Positions 50,530-59,434 of a stretch of 64,000 nucleotides of DNA are shown here, in pieces. The notes under the pieces were generated by a model. That model worked only from the letters and a program-made list of their open reading frames with translations, did no database searches and was not told where the DNA came from. Every line of letters starts with the position of its first letter. The stretch's first letter is position 1. Made by a program: the position numbers and the translations under genes. The DNA is from Salinibaculum rarum (lineage in GTDB: Archaea; Halobacteriota; Halobacteria; Halobacteriales; Haloarculaceae). The stretch lies in contig NZ_CP129992.1 of assembly GCF_030505615.1 (NCBI RefSeq), positions 62,001-126,000 of the forward strand, in the 5' to 3' direction.

Positions 50530-51680
50530 GCGCCCACCTCCAGTGCGACCAGATTGTCGTCGGCCGTCGCATAGATTGCGTCGTCGGCGACAGCCAGCGA
50601 GTGAACGGTCCGTCCGGAGAGGAGTCTGTCACCGCGCTGGCTGCCGGTCGCAGCGTCGAGCGCCACGAGTCCGTCTGTCGTCGGAATGTAGGCCGTCGAC
50701 GGCGTCACGACGGGCTCGGGCGAGGAACTGTCTATCGTCCTCGTCCACTGCGCTTCGCCGGTCGCATACTCTATCGCGCGAACCTGTCGACCGGTTCCGA
50801 CGTAGACCAGTTCCGGGCCGGCACTGATGGCAGACCCGGTGTCGATGTCGTCGCTCGTCGTCCACAGTTCCCCACCGCCGTCCCTGTCGAGAGCCGTCAC
50901 GACCAGGTCGTTGTCGGTCGAGCGATGGCGCACGACGACCGCGCTGTCGGTCACTGCGATGCCGCGACCGCTCGGCGGGTGAGACCGTCCGAGCGACCGA
51001 CGCCACTGCGTCTCACCGTCGGTATCGGTCATGTGGAGGAGGCCGTTTGCCCACCAGAACAGCGACTGGTCGCCTGCGGCCACCAGCGTGCCGAGCGTCT
51101 TCGCGTCAAACGTCTGTCGGTGAAAGCCCGTGGCGGGGTGGACGCCGAGATACGTGCGTCCGCCCGGCAGGTAGGCGGTTCCGTCAAGTGTGACCGTCGC
51201 AGAGCGGGGCTGGTGCGTCGTGGCGAAGTGGCCAGTCCAGCGGGCCGACCCGTCGTCGGCCGCGACCGCGTGAACGGTCGCGTTCTCCTGGACGACGAGG
51301 GTGTTGCCGACCAGCGAAGGGAACGAAAAGGACCCCTCGTCCGCCGAGTAGGTCCACTGCCGACTGCCGTCGTCGCGGCGGTAGGCGAGCAGTCGGTTGT
51401 ACCCTCTGGCGTAGATGCGGTCGGGGCCGATACACTCGACTGTCAGTGAGCCGGCGTCCTCGGGCGTGAGCGTCCACGACTGCCCGAGGTCGGTGGGGTC
51501 GGGGTCGGCGGACGTGAACTTCCGCTGTGTCGAATCACCCCAGCGTTGCTGCCAGCCAGTGGCACCACTGGCCGAATCCGTGCCGCTGAACACCCCCGAA
51601 TCGAGGAGATAGCTCCCGGCAAAACAACTGCCACCTGCGGAGAGAAGGGCACGCCGAGAAAGCGTCTGGGGAGGGGACAT
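50526..51680 (-). CDS. Tat-exported PQQ-type beta-propeller protein
   Basis: A 384-residue exported protein. A twin-arginine signal (SRRALLSAGGSCFAG, Arg9-Arg10) precedes a propeller of repeated PQQ-like blades, each with the DDGSxxWT/ATGExxW pattern (for example RRDDGSRQWTYSADEG, AADDGSARWTGHF, ATGEAQWTRTI). No quinone-binding catalytic residues are evident, so it resembles BamB-like scaffolds more than dehydrogenases. The ATG at 51680 follows a TATA-like CCATATATG (51707-51715) by about 30 nt. Cotranscribed with the four-helix protein. Confidence 0.85.
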   Translation of the reverse strand: MSPPQTLSRRALLSAGGSCFAGSYLLDSGVFSGTDSASGATGWQQRWGDSTQRKFTSADPDPTDLGQSWTLTPEDAGSLTVECIGPDRIYARGYNRLLAYRRDDGSRQWTYSADEGSFSFPSLVGNTLVVQENATVHAVAADDGSARWTGHFATTHQPRSATVTLDGTAYLPGGRTYLGVHPATGFHRQTFDAKTLGTLVAAGDQSLFWWANGLLHMTDTDGETQWRRSLGRSHPPSGRGIAVTDSAVVVRHRSTDNDLVVTALDRDGGGELWTTSDDIDTGSAISAGPELVYVGTGRQVRAIEYATGEAQWTRTIDSSSPEPVVTPSTAYIPTTDGLVALDAATGSQRGDRLLSGRTVHSLAVADDAIYATADDNLVALEVGA

Positions 51681-51781
51681 TACGTCTATTGTGCCCTCTG
51701 TATGCATATATGGTTTGTCAACTCCGCCAGCTATCGACCGGAACGGAACGGTTTTAGGGCCGTCCCGGGGTAGTCCGGGCT

Positions 51782-53101
51782 ATGATTGGCGTCGTCGGTG
51801 GCGGTATCGCAGGGCTCGCGGCGGCCTACCGGCTGCAGGAACTGGGTCACGAGGTGCAGGTCTTCGAGGCGAGCGACGCGCTCGGCGGGCTGGCTGCCAC
51901 CTACGACACTGCCGGCGACCGCATCGAGAAGTTCTACCACCACCTCTCGAAGTCCGAACGGACCATCGTCGAACTGGCCGAGGACCTCGGCGTGGGCGAC
52001 CGACTGGAGTGGCGCTACGGCTCAGACGCCTACTACGTCGACGGCGTCGTCCACCCGATGAACAAACCCTGGGAGATACTGGCCTATCCCCACCTCTCGG
52101 TGTACGACAAGTTCCGCCTCGGAATGCTGGTCCTCGACATCGACGTGCGCGGCGGCGTGCCCTCCTTTGACACCTACGAACGACTGGAGGACTTCGAGGA
52201 CGTCCCCGTCAAGGAGTTTATTCTCGACCACACCTCGCGTGGCTGTTTCGAGAACTTCTTTCGGCCACTACTGGACGCGAAGTTCGGCGACCGCTGGGAG
52301 GACGTGTCCGCGGCGTGGCTGCTGGGCCGCATCAAGTTCCGCGGGGAACGGGACATCCTCAAAGGCGAAGTGCTGGGGTACTTCGACGGCGGGTTCGGCG
52401 TCTTGCTCGACGCGCTCGTCGACGCCGTCGGCCGGGAGAACATCACGACGGGCGCACGCGTGACCGACCTCGGAACGGCCGACGGCGCCGTCGAGTCGCT
52501 GACGGTCGACACCGCGGACGGACAAACGACACACGACGTCGAGGCGGCCGTCGTCGCGACGATGCCCAACGTGCTCGAAGACCTGACCGGCTACACCTGC
52601 GACATCGACTTCCAGGGGACGGTCTGTTCGGTCATCAGCATGGACGAGTCACTGACCGACACCTACTGGCTGAACATCGCCGAGGAGGTCCCCTTCGGCG
52701 CGCTCATCGAGCACACGAACTTCGTCTCGCCCGACCGCTACGGCGGCGAACACCTGCTCTATGCGGTCAGCTACATCCAGTCACCTGACGAAAAGCTCTG
52801 GCAGTTGGACGACGACGGCGTCGAGGAGGCGTGGCTGTCCGGCATCGAGTCGCTCTTCCCGGACTTCTCGCGGGCGTCTGTCAACTGGATTGAAACAGCG
52901 CGCAATCCACGGACTGCTCCCATCTACGAGCGGGGGTATCTCGACATGGTGATTCCCTACGACCTCTCGGATGCCGTCGCGGAGGGGGTCTACTACGCGG
53001 GGATGGCCTCGCGTGCACAGTACCCCGAACGGTCGCTCAACGGCGGTATCGAGGCCGGCTACGCCTGTGCCGACGGTGTGGCAGCGCGGGTCGAGGACTG
53101 A
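51782..53101 (+). CDS. FAD-dependent amine-oxidase/protoporphyrinogen-oxidase-like protein
   Basis: A 439-residue flavoprotein. The N-terminal FAD motif VVGGGIAGLAAAYRLQELGHEVQVFEASDALGGLAATYD is complete, and the C-terminal FAD contact is AEGVYYAGMASRAQYPERSLNGGIEAGY. The middle contains a substrate domain (FYHHLSKSERTIVELAEDLG, WLLGRIKFRGERD) like that of HemY-type and UDP-galactopyranose-mutase-like proteins often found in surface-sugar loci. Substrate unknown. It has its own promoter (TTTTAG near 51750). Confidence 0.87.
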   Translation: MIGVVGGGIAGLAAAYRLQELGHEVQVFEASDALGGLAATYDTAGDRIEKFYHHLSKSERTIVELAEDLGVGDRLEWRYGSDAYYVDGVVHPMNKPWEILAYPHLSVYDKFRLGMLVLDIDVRGGVPSFDTYERLEDFEDVPVKEFILDHTSRGCFENFFRPLLDAKFGDRWEDVSAAWLLGRIKFRGERDILKGEVLGYFDGGFGVLLDALVDAVGRENITTGARVTDLGTADGAVESLTVDTADGQTTHDVEAAVVATMPNVLEDLTGYTCDIDFQGTVCSVISMDESLTDTYWLNIAEEVPFGALIEHTNFVSPDRYGGEHLLYAVSYIQSPDEKLWQLDDDGVEEAWLSGIESLFPDFSRASVNWIETARNPRTAPIYERGYLDMVIPYDLSDAVAEGVYYAGMASRAQYPERSLNGGIEAGYACADGVAARVED

Positions 53102-53140
53102 GACAGCGTTCGTGGGAAACTTTAATTGGAGCGGGATTGT

Positions 53141-53159
53141 ATTGTACAGATGCTACAAT
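53141..53159 (+). promoter_or_regulatory. Inverted repeat directly before a small membrane-protein gene
   Basis: ATTGTA at 53141-53146 pairs with TACAAT at 53154-53159 across 7 nt, ending 2 nt before the ATG at 53162. A TATA-like TTTAATT at 53121-53127 precedes it. The repeat would cover the expected transcription start near 53150. Confidence 0.45.
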
Positions 53160-53161
53160 AA

Positions 53162-53533
53162 ATGAGCGACCAGAGAGAGGCAAATGGACTCAGTCCGTTG
53201 CAATGGACAGCTGTCGCACTCGTCGCCACTACCGGCATACTGCACGTCTATGCCGGCTTCATCGAAGGACGTATTCCGGTGCTGTTGGCCGGCGTCGGGT
53301 ACGGCGGCGCACTTGTTCTGTTCGCACTCGATTACCGTCGGCGTCTCCTCTATCTGGTCGGCATCCCGTACACGCTCGTCCAGATTCCGCTCTGGTACGT
53401 CGCCAACGCCGGGGAGTTCACCGTCGTGGGATACGCCGACAAGGCGACGCAGGTACTGCTCGTCCTCACGCTTGTGTATCTCTACTGGCGCGAGCGGTCC
53501 CTCGCGGCCGCCAGTAGCACGCCCACAGCCTGA
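53162..53533 (+). CDS. Small four-helix membrane protein (DUF7475-like)
   Basis: A 123-residue protein with four hydrophobic segments filling residues 15-110. The central basic turn FALDYRRRLLYLVGIPYTLVQIPLWYV resembles a haloarchaeal family I recall as DUF7475. Topology and size suggest a small membrane sensor or transporter subunit, but no function is known. Its upstream region carries an inverted repeat at the start of transcription. Confidence 0.75.
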   Translation: MSDQREANGLSPLQWTAVALVATTGILHVYAGFIEGRIPVLLAGVGYGGALVLFALDYRRRLLYLVGIPYTLVQIPLWYVANAGEFTVVGYADKATQVLLVLTLVYLYWRERSLAAASSTPTA

Positions 53534-53625
53534 CCGGCCGCCATCGGCTGGGGCACGTCCAGAACACTCAAACGCCCGTTTGAGTCTATTGTACTTCCTT
53601 TAGTGTCCGACTCGTTGGGGAGTGT

Positions 53626-54282
53626 ATGCCCTCCACCAGACGCACCGTCCTCGCATCGCTGGGGACAGCACTGGTCTCGGCCGGTTGTCTCGTCTCGGCC
53701 GAGGACCGGAGCGACAGCCCCGGGGACGACCCCAACGCAAACACACCAGCGAGAGAGCCAGACGGCCCCTATTCGGACGGCCCCACAGCGCGGGGTCGCT
53801 TCGCCGACGAGCCCTGCCCATCCTTTGCCGAGACAGACCGGACAGTCTGTGCCCACAGCCGCGGTGACAGCGACATCTACCTCGAATCCTCGAGTGAGGT
53901 GTTCCGCCCGGACCCGAGCACGGACAGCGTCGAGAGTCTCACGTTCACGCTGTGTAACGACCACGACCGCCCGTTCCGGTTCAACCCGCACGCCTGGCAA
54001 CTCTACGACAAGGAAAACGGAGAGTGGTCGCTCGTTGCCCCCGAGGTCTACATCGAACCGGTCTCGGAGATTCCCCCTGGCGGGAGCTACGAGTGGGTCC
54101 TGAGCCGACAGCCCCGGCCGGGAGCGAGCGCGGACGACTGGCTGGACGTGACCGTCGACGTCACGCCGGGACGCAAGGCGTTTACCGTCGACGGCTGGTT
54201 CGGCACGGCCGGCGAAGGTGCCGAAACCCACTCCGTGGAGTGTCTCGCGCTGTTCGACGTGGTGGACATCGTCGAAGGGTGA
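53626..54282 (+). CDS. Tat lipoprotein, unknown function
   Basis: A 218-residue exported lipoprotein. The N-terminus has twin Arg5-Arg6 (TRRTVLASLGTALVSAGC) and the lipobox with Cys21, as usual for haloarchaeal Tat lipoproteins. A Pro/Asp-rich linker (about 25-60) follows, and then a beta-rich domain with sequence FTLCNDHDRPFRFNPHAWQLYDKENGEW and PPGGSYEWVLSRQPR, resembling an immunoglobulin-like fold. Two more Cys pairs are spaced for possible disulfides. Function unknown. Confidence 0.8.
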   Translation: MPSTRRTVLASLGTALVSAGCLVSAEDRSDSPGDDPNANTPAREPDGPYSDGPTARGRFADEPCPSFAETDRTVCAHSRGDSDIYLESSSEVFRPDPSTDSVESLTFTLCNDHDRPFRFNPHAWQLYDKENGEWSLVAPEVYIEPVSEIPPGGSYEWVLSRQPRPGASADDWLDVTVDVTPGRKAFTVDGWFGTAGEGAETHSVECLALFDVVDIVEG

Positions 54283-54288
54283 AACTGC

Positions 54289-54888
54289 CTAGGCGTCGAC
54301 TTCGTCGGCGTCATCGGGGACGCCCGGCGCGTCGGTCACGTCGACCTGCTCGGGTTCCGCTGTGCCGCCGACGACGACCTCGCCGTCGGCCGTCTCGACG
54401 TACACGTCGTCGGCGAAGCCACCCTCCGCGTGAGGGTGTTTGGGGTCGTCGAGTTTCGCCGGCGTCGAGGGGGCCTCGGCGATGCCCGCGGCGGGGCGGA
54501 AGACACCGAGCGGGTCGTCGATGCTGATGTCGTACTGTTCGAAGAACTTCCCGTAGCGTTCGTAGTGGGCCTCGATTTCGTCGCTGGGAAACTCCATCAT
54601 CTCCGTCCAGCCGTGGTTGTAGAAGTCGAAGTTGGCCTGCGCGTGCGTAATCTCGCGGGCCTCGGCCTCGGGATAGCCGTCTTCGAGCGCAGCGATGTAG
54701 GTGTCCATCGTCGCGTCGAAGAAGTCGTCGAGGTGCTCGCGGCGCTCCTCGCGGCGCGTCTCCTCGGCGCGGTCGAGGAAGACGCTGGTGTGGATGTTCA
54801 CCAGTTTATCGTTGACGTAGCCGCTGACGACCGGCGCAGTCAGTGCCTGCTTGGCTGCCCAGTGGCGGACGTTCTGACGAATTTTCAT
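54289..54888 (-). CDS. Conserved haloarchaeal protein (DUF6149-like)
   Basis: A 199-residue acidic protein. Conserved-looking stretches are MKIRQNVRHWAAKQALTAPVVSGYVNDKLVNIHTSVFLDR, EREHLDDFFDATMDTYIAALEDGYPEAEAREITHAQANFDFYNHGWTEMMEFP and an acidic C-terminus with a short beta patch. I recall these as DUF6149, found throughout haloarchaea. Helix-rich; no motif. ATG at 54888 (MKIRQN) is the family start; the longer frame adds 38 residues of non-coding character. Confidence 0.82.
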   Translation of the reverse strand: MKIRQNVRHWAAKQALTAPVVSGYVNDKLVNIHTSVFLDRAEETRREERREHLDDFFDATMDTYIAALEDGYPEAEAREITHAQANFDFYNHGWTEMMEFPSDEIEAHYERYGKFFEQYDISIDDPLGVFRPAAGIAEAPSTPAKLDDPKHPHAEGGFADDVYVETADGEVVVGGTAEPEQVDVTDAPGVPDDADEVDA

Positions 54889-55028
54889 CTCGTCGTCTCT
54901 AGGGACACAAGACCCTTGAATCGTCCGGATGCGACGGCCAGCGGTGTCGAGACTGGATACTTCGACATCTGCAACTGGCGCCAGAGAGATAGCAATCCAC
55001 ATTAAGCCCGGTGTTCAATAGGGGGAAC

Positions 55029-56273
55029 ATGAGCACGTCGCACGTAATCGTCGGTGATGGTATCGCCGGGAGTTCGGCCGCCGAGACAATCCGGGAGCAA
55101 GACCCGGACGCAGACGTGACCGTCATCACCGACGAAGGGGAAACGCTGTACAATCGCATCCTCATCAAGGAGTTTGCCAAAGGAAAGCTCCCGGAGGCGC
55201 CAATATCCATCCACGAGCCGGAGTGGTACGAGGAGCGGGACATCGACCTCGAACTCAACACGCACGTCACCGAAGTCGACACGGACGCACACGAGATTCG
55301 GACCCACAGCGGTGACGTCTACGGGTACGACAAGCTTCTTATCGCGACCGGCGGGACGCCCGCACAGCTCCCGGTCGAAAACTCCGACGCCGATGGCATC
55401 CACCACTTCTGGACGTTCCAGGACGCCCGGAATATTCGCGAGCACGCAGACGACTCCGAACAGGGCATCATCGTCGGTGCGGGCCTGCTCGGTATCGACC
55501 TCGCGGCCGTCTGTGCCGCACAGGACATCGAGGCCAACTACCTGATGCGTGGCAACCGCTGGTGGCGCTACGCACTCTCGGAGGAGGGCGCAGAAATCAT
55601 CCACGACGCACTCGAAGACCACGGCGTCACGCCCGTCTTCGACTCCGGCGTCGACCACTTCGAAGTCGACGACGACGGCCACGTCGAAGCCGCCATCGAC
55701 CCCAACGGCGAGCGGTTCGACGGTGACTTCTGTGGCATCGCTATCGGTCTCGACTTCAACACCGAGTGGCTCCAGGGCAGCGGTATCGAGGTCGAGGACG
55801 GCGTCGTCGTCGACGAGTACATGCAGACCAACGTCGAGGACGTCTACGCCGCAGGCGACATCACGGAGTTCCACGACACCATCATCGGCGAGCAGGCACA
55901 GAACGGTGCCTGGGGGTCGGCCAAAGAACAGGGCGCGACGGCCGGCAAGAACATGGTCGCCGACAGCGAGGAAGACGAGTTCCGCTGGGTGTCTTCCTAC
56001 TCGATTACCCACTTCGACTTCCCGTTCCTCTCCTTTGGTCACCCGACCATAGGCGACGAGACGGCCGAGCGAAAGTACAACGAGGGCGAGTGGCGGCGAC
56101 TCGCGTTCAAGAACGGCCAGCTCGTCGGTGGCGTCCTCATCGGCGACCTCTCCCAGCAGTCGCGGTTCAAACAGCTCATCCGCGAGGAGCGCCAGGTCGC
56201 AGACCAGAAAGAGCTCCTGCTCGAGGAGAACGTCGACCTCGAAAAGCTCGAGTCGGCACCGCAGGCCGAATAA
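55029..56273 (+). CDS. NAD(P)/FAD-dependent pyridine-nucleotide-disulfide-type oxidoreductase
   Basis: A 414-residue two-dinucleotide flavoprotein. FAD site: HVIVGDGIAGSSAAETIREQ; second Rossmann motif GIIVGAGLLGIDLAAVCAAQ; ATGGTP and VYAAGDITEF as usual. The NirB/nitrite-reductase-like and rubredoxin-reductase group is the nearest type. The partner (ferredoxin, rubredoxin) is not next to it. An acidic C-terminal helical tail follows. ATG at 55029 is preferred to 55011. Confidence 0.9.
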   Translation: MSTSHVIVGDGIAGSSAAETIREQDPDADVTVITDEGETLYNRILIKEFAKGKLPEAPISIHEPEWYEERDIDLELNTHVTEVDTDAHEIRTHSGDVYGYDKLLIATGGTPAQLPVENSDADGIHHFWTFQDARNIREHADDSEQGIIVGAGLLGIDLAAVCAAQDIEANYLMRGNRWWRYALSEEGAEIIHDALEDHGVTPVFDSGVDHFEVDDDGHVEAAIDPNGERFDGDFCGIAIGLDFNTEWLQGSGIEVEDGVVVDEYMQTNVEDVYAAGDITEFHDTIIGEQAQNGAWGSAKEQGATAGKNMVADSEEDEFRWVSSYSITHFDFPFLSFGHPTIGDETAERKYNEGEWRRLAFKNGQLVGGVLIGDLSQQSRFKQLIREERQVADQKELLLEENVDLEKLESAPQAE

Positions 56274-56336
56274 CCCCGCTTCCAGCCCGGCCGAGATACC
56301 ACCCTTTTATTTTCGCGGCAGTGCCTGTCGCAAGCG

Positions 56337-57038
56337 ATGCGCAGCGCCCGAATCTTCGCCTCCGCCCGGAGCCGGCGGGTCGCCCTCGCCGCGCTCGTGG
56401 CCCTCCTGGCCGTCTTTCTGGGGAGTCTCTTCGTCCTCGACCAGTACGCGGCGTGGCTGACCGACCCCTTTGTGGTCCGAGAGCGGATTCGCAGCTACGG
56501 GCCGCTCGCGCCGCTGGCGTTTATGGCGCTGCAGACCGCGCAGGTCATCCTGGCACCCATTCCCGGCCAAGTGCTGGGACTGGCCAGTGGCTTCCTGTTC
56601 GGGGCGCTGTGGGGAACCGTCTACAGCATCGTGGGCGCGACAGTCGGGACGTACGTCGCGTTCACGCTGGCGCGTCGGCTGGGCCGCCCCTACGTCGAGG
56701 AACTCGTCACCGACGACGCGCTGACGACCTTCGATTCCTTTACCGACAACGAGGGGCCCCTCGCGCTCTTTCTCATCTTTCTGGTCCCCGGCCTGCCCGA
56801 CGACGTCATCTGCTTTCTCGCGGGACTGACCGACATGGACATCCCGAAGATGGTCGCCATCTCGGTGGTCGGTCGGCTCCCCGGCTACCTGGCTGTCAAC
56901 GCCGCCGGTGCCGGTCTGGCTTCCAGGCGCACCCTCGAAGCGGTAACCTTGCTCGTCGCGCTCGCGGTGCTGTCGGCTGTCGCGTACCGTTACCGGGAAC
57001 GGCTGTTCGAATCTATCCTCGAGTTCGATCAGAGGTAG
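56337..57038 (+). CDS. TVP38/TMEM64-family membrane protein
   Basis: A 233-residue protein with five or six membrane segments. The DedA/SNARE-associated signature is seen in APIPGQVLGLASGFLFGALWGTVYSIVGATVGTYVAFTLARRLGRPYVEEL and FLVPGLPDDVICFLAGLTDM. The family may scramble or transport lipids; the archaeal role is unknown. Its 3' end overlaps the convergent DUF457-like gene by 10 bp. Confidence 0.9.
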   Translation: MRSARIFASARSRRVALAALVALLAVFLGSLFVLDQYAAWLTDPFVVRERIRSYGPLAPLAFMALQTAQVILAPIPGQVLGLASGFLFGALWGTVYSIVGATVGTYVAFTLARRLGRPYVEELVTDDALTTFDSFTDNEGPLALFLIFLVPGLPDDVICFLAGLTDMDIPKMVAISVVGRLPGYLAVNAAGAGLASRRTLEAVTLLVALAVLSAVAYRYRERLFESILEFDQR

Positions 57039-57628
57039 CGCTCGGGAACGTACGGCCGAATCCGTGCGGGAACGAAAAGAGAGAGGTTCTCGGCGACGTC
57101 GGGCAGTCGCTTTCGGACGACCGTGTACACGCCCGAGACGGCGACGGCGAGTGTCACGAGCGGGTCGACTGCGCTCCACTCGATGAAAAACACCGGGAGC
57201 GCGAACGCACTCGCCAGTGCGAGGTCGGTCGGCGACCCGTCGTAGTCGACCCAGCGCCGCGGGCGGAGCCACCGGCCGTGATAGTGCGAGTAAACCGCCC
57301 GCTCGGAGGTCCCCTCCCAGGGACGCAGTTCGAGGCCGCCACCGAACATGTCGGTCACGGAGTGGAGTGCGGCCGCGAGCAAGAAGACGGCGAGCCCGAC
57401 ACTCGCCGCCGTCGGCACGAGAAGGGCAACTGCCAGTGCCGGCACCGCCGCGACGCTGTAGTACACCGGGAAGTGCAGCGTCTTCCGGTGGTTCCCGTAC
57501 AGGTCGAGGTCCGGAAACAACCCCCCGGCAAAGCCCGCAAGCATCGCAGCGGGCGCAAGCTCCGGTGCGACGAGAACGGTGAGTGCACCGAGCAACAGTC
57601 CGGCCAGTGCGTGGGTCGTCGCCATCAT
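57029..57628 (-). CDS. DUF457/YdjM-like membrane protein (putative metal-dependent hydrolase)
   Basis: A 199-residue protein with four or five membrane segments. The family pattern is THALAGLLLGAL at the N-terminus, GGLFPDLDLY with the acidic pair, HRKTLHFP, HSVTDMFGG and a C-terminal basic segment. The His/Asp set inspired the hydrolase name, without proof. Two ATG codons (57628, 57625) are possible starts. An inverted repeat overlaps its TATA box. Confidence 0.83.
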   Translation of the reverse strand: MMATTHALAGLLLGALTVLVAPELAPAAMLAGFAGGLFPDLDLYGNHRKTLHFPVYYSVAAVPALAVALLVPTAASVGLAVFLLAAALHSVTDMFGGGLELRPWEGTSERAVYSHYHGRWLRPRRWVDYDGSPTDLALASAFALPVFFIEWSAVDPLVTLAVAVSGVYTVVRKRLPDVAENLSLFVPARIRPYVPERYL

Positions 57629-57631
57629 CGT

Positions 57632-57658
57632 TATCTGTTCTTTGGCATACAACAGATA
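57632..57658 (-). promoter_or_regulatory. Inverted repeat overlapping the TATA box of the DUF457-like gene
   Basis: TATCTGTT at 57632-57639 pairs with AACAGATA at 57651-57658 across 11 nt. On the minus strand the right arm runs into the TATA element (GATTATATC, 57654-57662), about 29 nt before the ATG at 57628. Candidate repressor site. Confidence 0.5.
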
Positions 57659-57732
57659 TAATCGTATCGGCAGTCGTGTTACCAGGACGCAGGCACAGTA
57701 GACATAAATCGCTGGCTCGCCTCTCGGGAGGT

Positions 57733-58350
57733 GTGTCCCCCAAGGCTCGCGGGCCGTTGTTGGTCCATCGGTCCCTGCAGGGCATCATCGCCGTCATCTT
57801 CGTCGTCGGCCTCGCACTCGGAAGTGTCGCCGTCCTCGTCAACGCGGCGCTGGCACTCGGTGCGACGCTGTTGCCGGCAGTCCTCCGGCGTGACTACGAC
57901 ATCCGCCTCTCGACGGGACTGACGGTGTGGATTACCAGTGCGGTGACGCTTCACACCGTGGGGATGATTGCGCTGTACGAGCAGGTCTGGTGGTGGGACC
58001 ACCTGACACACTTCGTGTCGGCGGCGCTGGTCGCGAGTGTCGGCTACGCGGTGACGACCACGTTAGACGAACACTCCGCGGCGATTCACATTCCGGAGCC
58101 GTTCCTGGCGGTGTACATTCTCCTCTTTACCATCGCAGCGGGCGTCGTCTGGGAACTCTCCGAGATGGTCGGCCGCGAACTGTCCCGGACCTACAGCCTT
58201 GAAGCCATCCTCGTCGTCTACGGTATAGAAGACACGATGCTCGATTTGGTGTTCGACATGGTCGGGGCCGTCGTCGTCGCCGTAGTCGGTGGTGAGAAAC
58301 TGCGCGACCTGGTGCAACTCCCGAGAGCGTGGCAACGTCGCGAGCAGTGA
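57733..58350 (+). CDS. DUF2238/YjdF-like membrane protein
   Basis: A 205-residue protein with about five membrane segments. YjdF/DUF2238 marks are VWWWDHLTHFVSAALVASVGYA, GVVWELSEMVGREL and DTMLDLVFDMVGAVVVA, containing the acidic and His residues within helices. Function unknown. The GTG at 57733 is chosen because an ACATAAATC element about 27 nt upstream fits a leaderless start; GGGAGGTG just before it is too close to act as a ribosome binding site. Confidence 0.8.
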   Translation: MSPKARGPLLVHRSLQGIIAVIFVVGLALGSVAVLVNAALALGATLLPAVLRRDYDIRLSTGLTVWITSAVTLHTVGMIALYEQVWWWDHLTHFVSAALVASVGYAVTTTLDEHSAAIHIPEPFLAVYILLFTIAAGVVWELSEMVGRELSRTYSLEAILVVYGIEDTMLDLVFDMVGAVVVAVVGGEKLRDLVQLPRAWQRREQ

Positions 58351-58393
58351 GCGTTTCGACACCGTTTTGCGCACGCCTCGCCGAAGCGAGTGT

Positions 58394-58804
58394 ATGAACG
58401 GCGGCAGTGGCGACATGACGCTCGCGTTCGACCTCGAGGCGCTGAAACAGCTGGCGCGCCCGGACGTCGTCTTCAACGACGCACGCCAGTGGAGCGAGTA
58501 CGTCGGCGTCATCTCGGAGAAACCGACCTACGTCGTGACGAACTTCACGCGCAAACACCGCATCCGTCAGGACTTCTTCTCCGGGCCACGCGGGCGCGAG
58601 GAGAGCCTCGACAACGTCAAAGAGCAGTTCGGGACGGACCGGCACGTCTACGTCGGGACCGGCGAAGACGACGAGGCCGTCGCCGACGCGAGCGACTGGG
58701 AGTATCTCTCCGTCGAGGACGCCGCCGACGCCGCCGAGTGGGAACTGGGCGAACCCGAAAGCGAAGTCGAATCCGCCGACCAGACGCGCGACGACTGGCC
58801 CTAA
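58394..58804 (+). CDS. Conserved haloarchaeal protein (DUF7124-like)
   Basis: A 136-residue soluble protein. Strong conservation is suggested by MTLAFDLEALKQLARPDVVFNDARQWSEYVGVISEKPTYVVTNFTRKHRIRQDFFSGPRG, followed by ESLDNVKEQFGTDRHVYVGTGEDDE and an acidic tail. I recall the family as DUF7124, present in nearly all haloarchaea. The basic TNFTRKHRIRQDFF patch could bind nucleic acid. ATG at 58394 is the family start. Confidence 0.82.
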   Translation: MNGGSGDMTLAFDLEALKQLARPDVVFNDARQWSEYVGVISEKPTYVVTNFTRKHRIRQDFFSGPRGREESLDNVKEQFGTDRHVYVGTGEDDEAVADASDWEYLSVEDAADAAEWELGEPESEVESADQTRDDWP

Positions 58805-58855
58805 CATCCGGTCGGTTTCGCGGTCTTTATCCACCCGAGCGCACTATCGTGAGCA

Positions 58856-59389
58856 ATGGCACAGCCTGGTGTCCCCGGTGGGCCGAGCGAGCAACTGGAC
58901 CTCCCCTGTGGGGAGACCATCCACACCCACGACCTCGATTTGGGGGTGCGGGAGTTCGAGTGTGACTGTGGCGACCGCCACGCTGTCGTGATGGACCTCC
59001 ACCCACTGGGTCGGTTCGTCCCCGAGTTTCTGGTCGACGTGCTCCGACAGACCATCGAGACCGACGACGAGTTCGAGGAGTTCACGACCGCTCACATGAT
59101 GGGGATGGTCACCGAGGAGTTTCCCGACCAACTCGTCAGCGCCGACAGTTCTGAGGACGGACAGGTGGGATACGCGCTGGTGTGGGTCAGCGACTTCGGG
59201 GCGCGTCGCCTCCACGAAATCGTCGTCGAACTGGTCATCGAGTTGATGGAACACGCCGTCAGCCACGCCGACGACGACAGCGCACTCTCGGAGTTCGAGG
59301 GGTACATGAACGACTTCGACGTCGACGAGTTCGTCGAGGAGTACCGCGAGGAGCGGGAGTTCGAATCCGAGCACGACTCGGCGGTGTAA
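58856..59389 (+). CDS. Conserved haloarchaeal protein (DUF5815-like)
   Basis: A 177-residue acidic protein. DLPCGETIHTHDLDLGVREFECDCGDRHAVVMDLHPLGRFVPEFLV contains three Cys (CGE, CDCGD) and several His that may bind metal. MMGMVTEEFPDQLVS and a very acidic helical C-terminus follow. I recall it as DUF5815, restricted to haloarchaea. It is 51 bp after the DUF7124-like gene on the same strand. Confidence 0.82.
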   Translation: MAQPGVPGGPSEQLDLPCGETIHTHDLDLGVREFECDCGDRHAVVMDLHPLGRFVPEFLVDVLRQTIETDDEFEEFTTAHMMGMVTEEFPDQLVSADSSEDGQVGYALVWVSDFGARRLHEIVVELVIELMEHAVSHADDDSALSEFEGYMNDFDVDEFVEEYREEREFESEHDSAV

Positions 59390-59434
59390 ACGACAGGACA
59401 TATGCGCCGGTAGCCCCGAGAGAGTGCACACGAG

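Noticed and set aside
55766..57661. 631-codon frame spanning two flavoprotein/TVP38 genes
   Set aside because: Arg-rich composition and out of frame with two well-supported genes that it overlaps.
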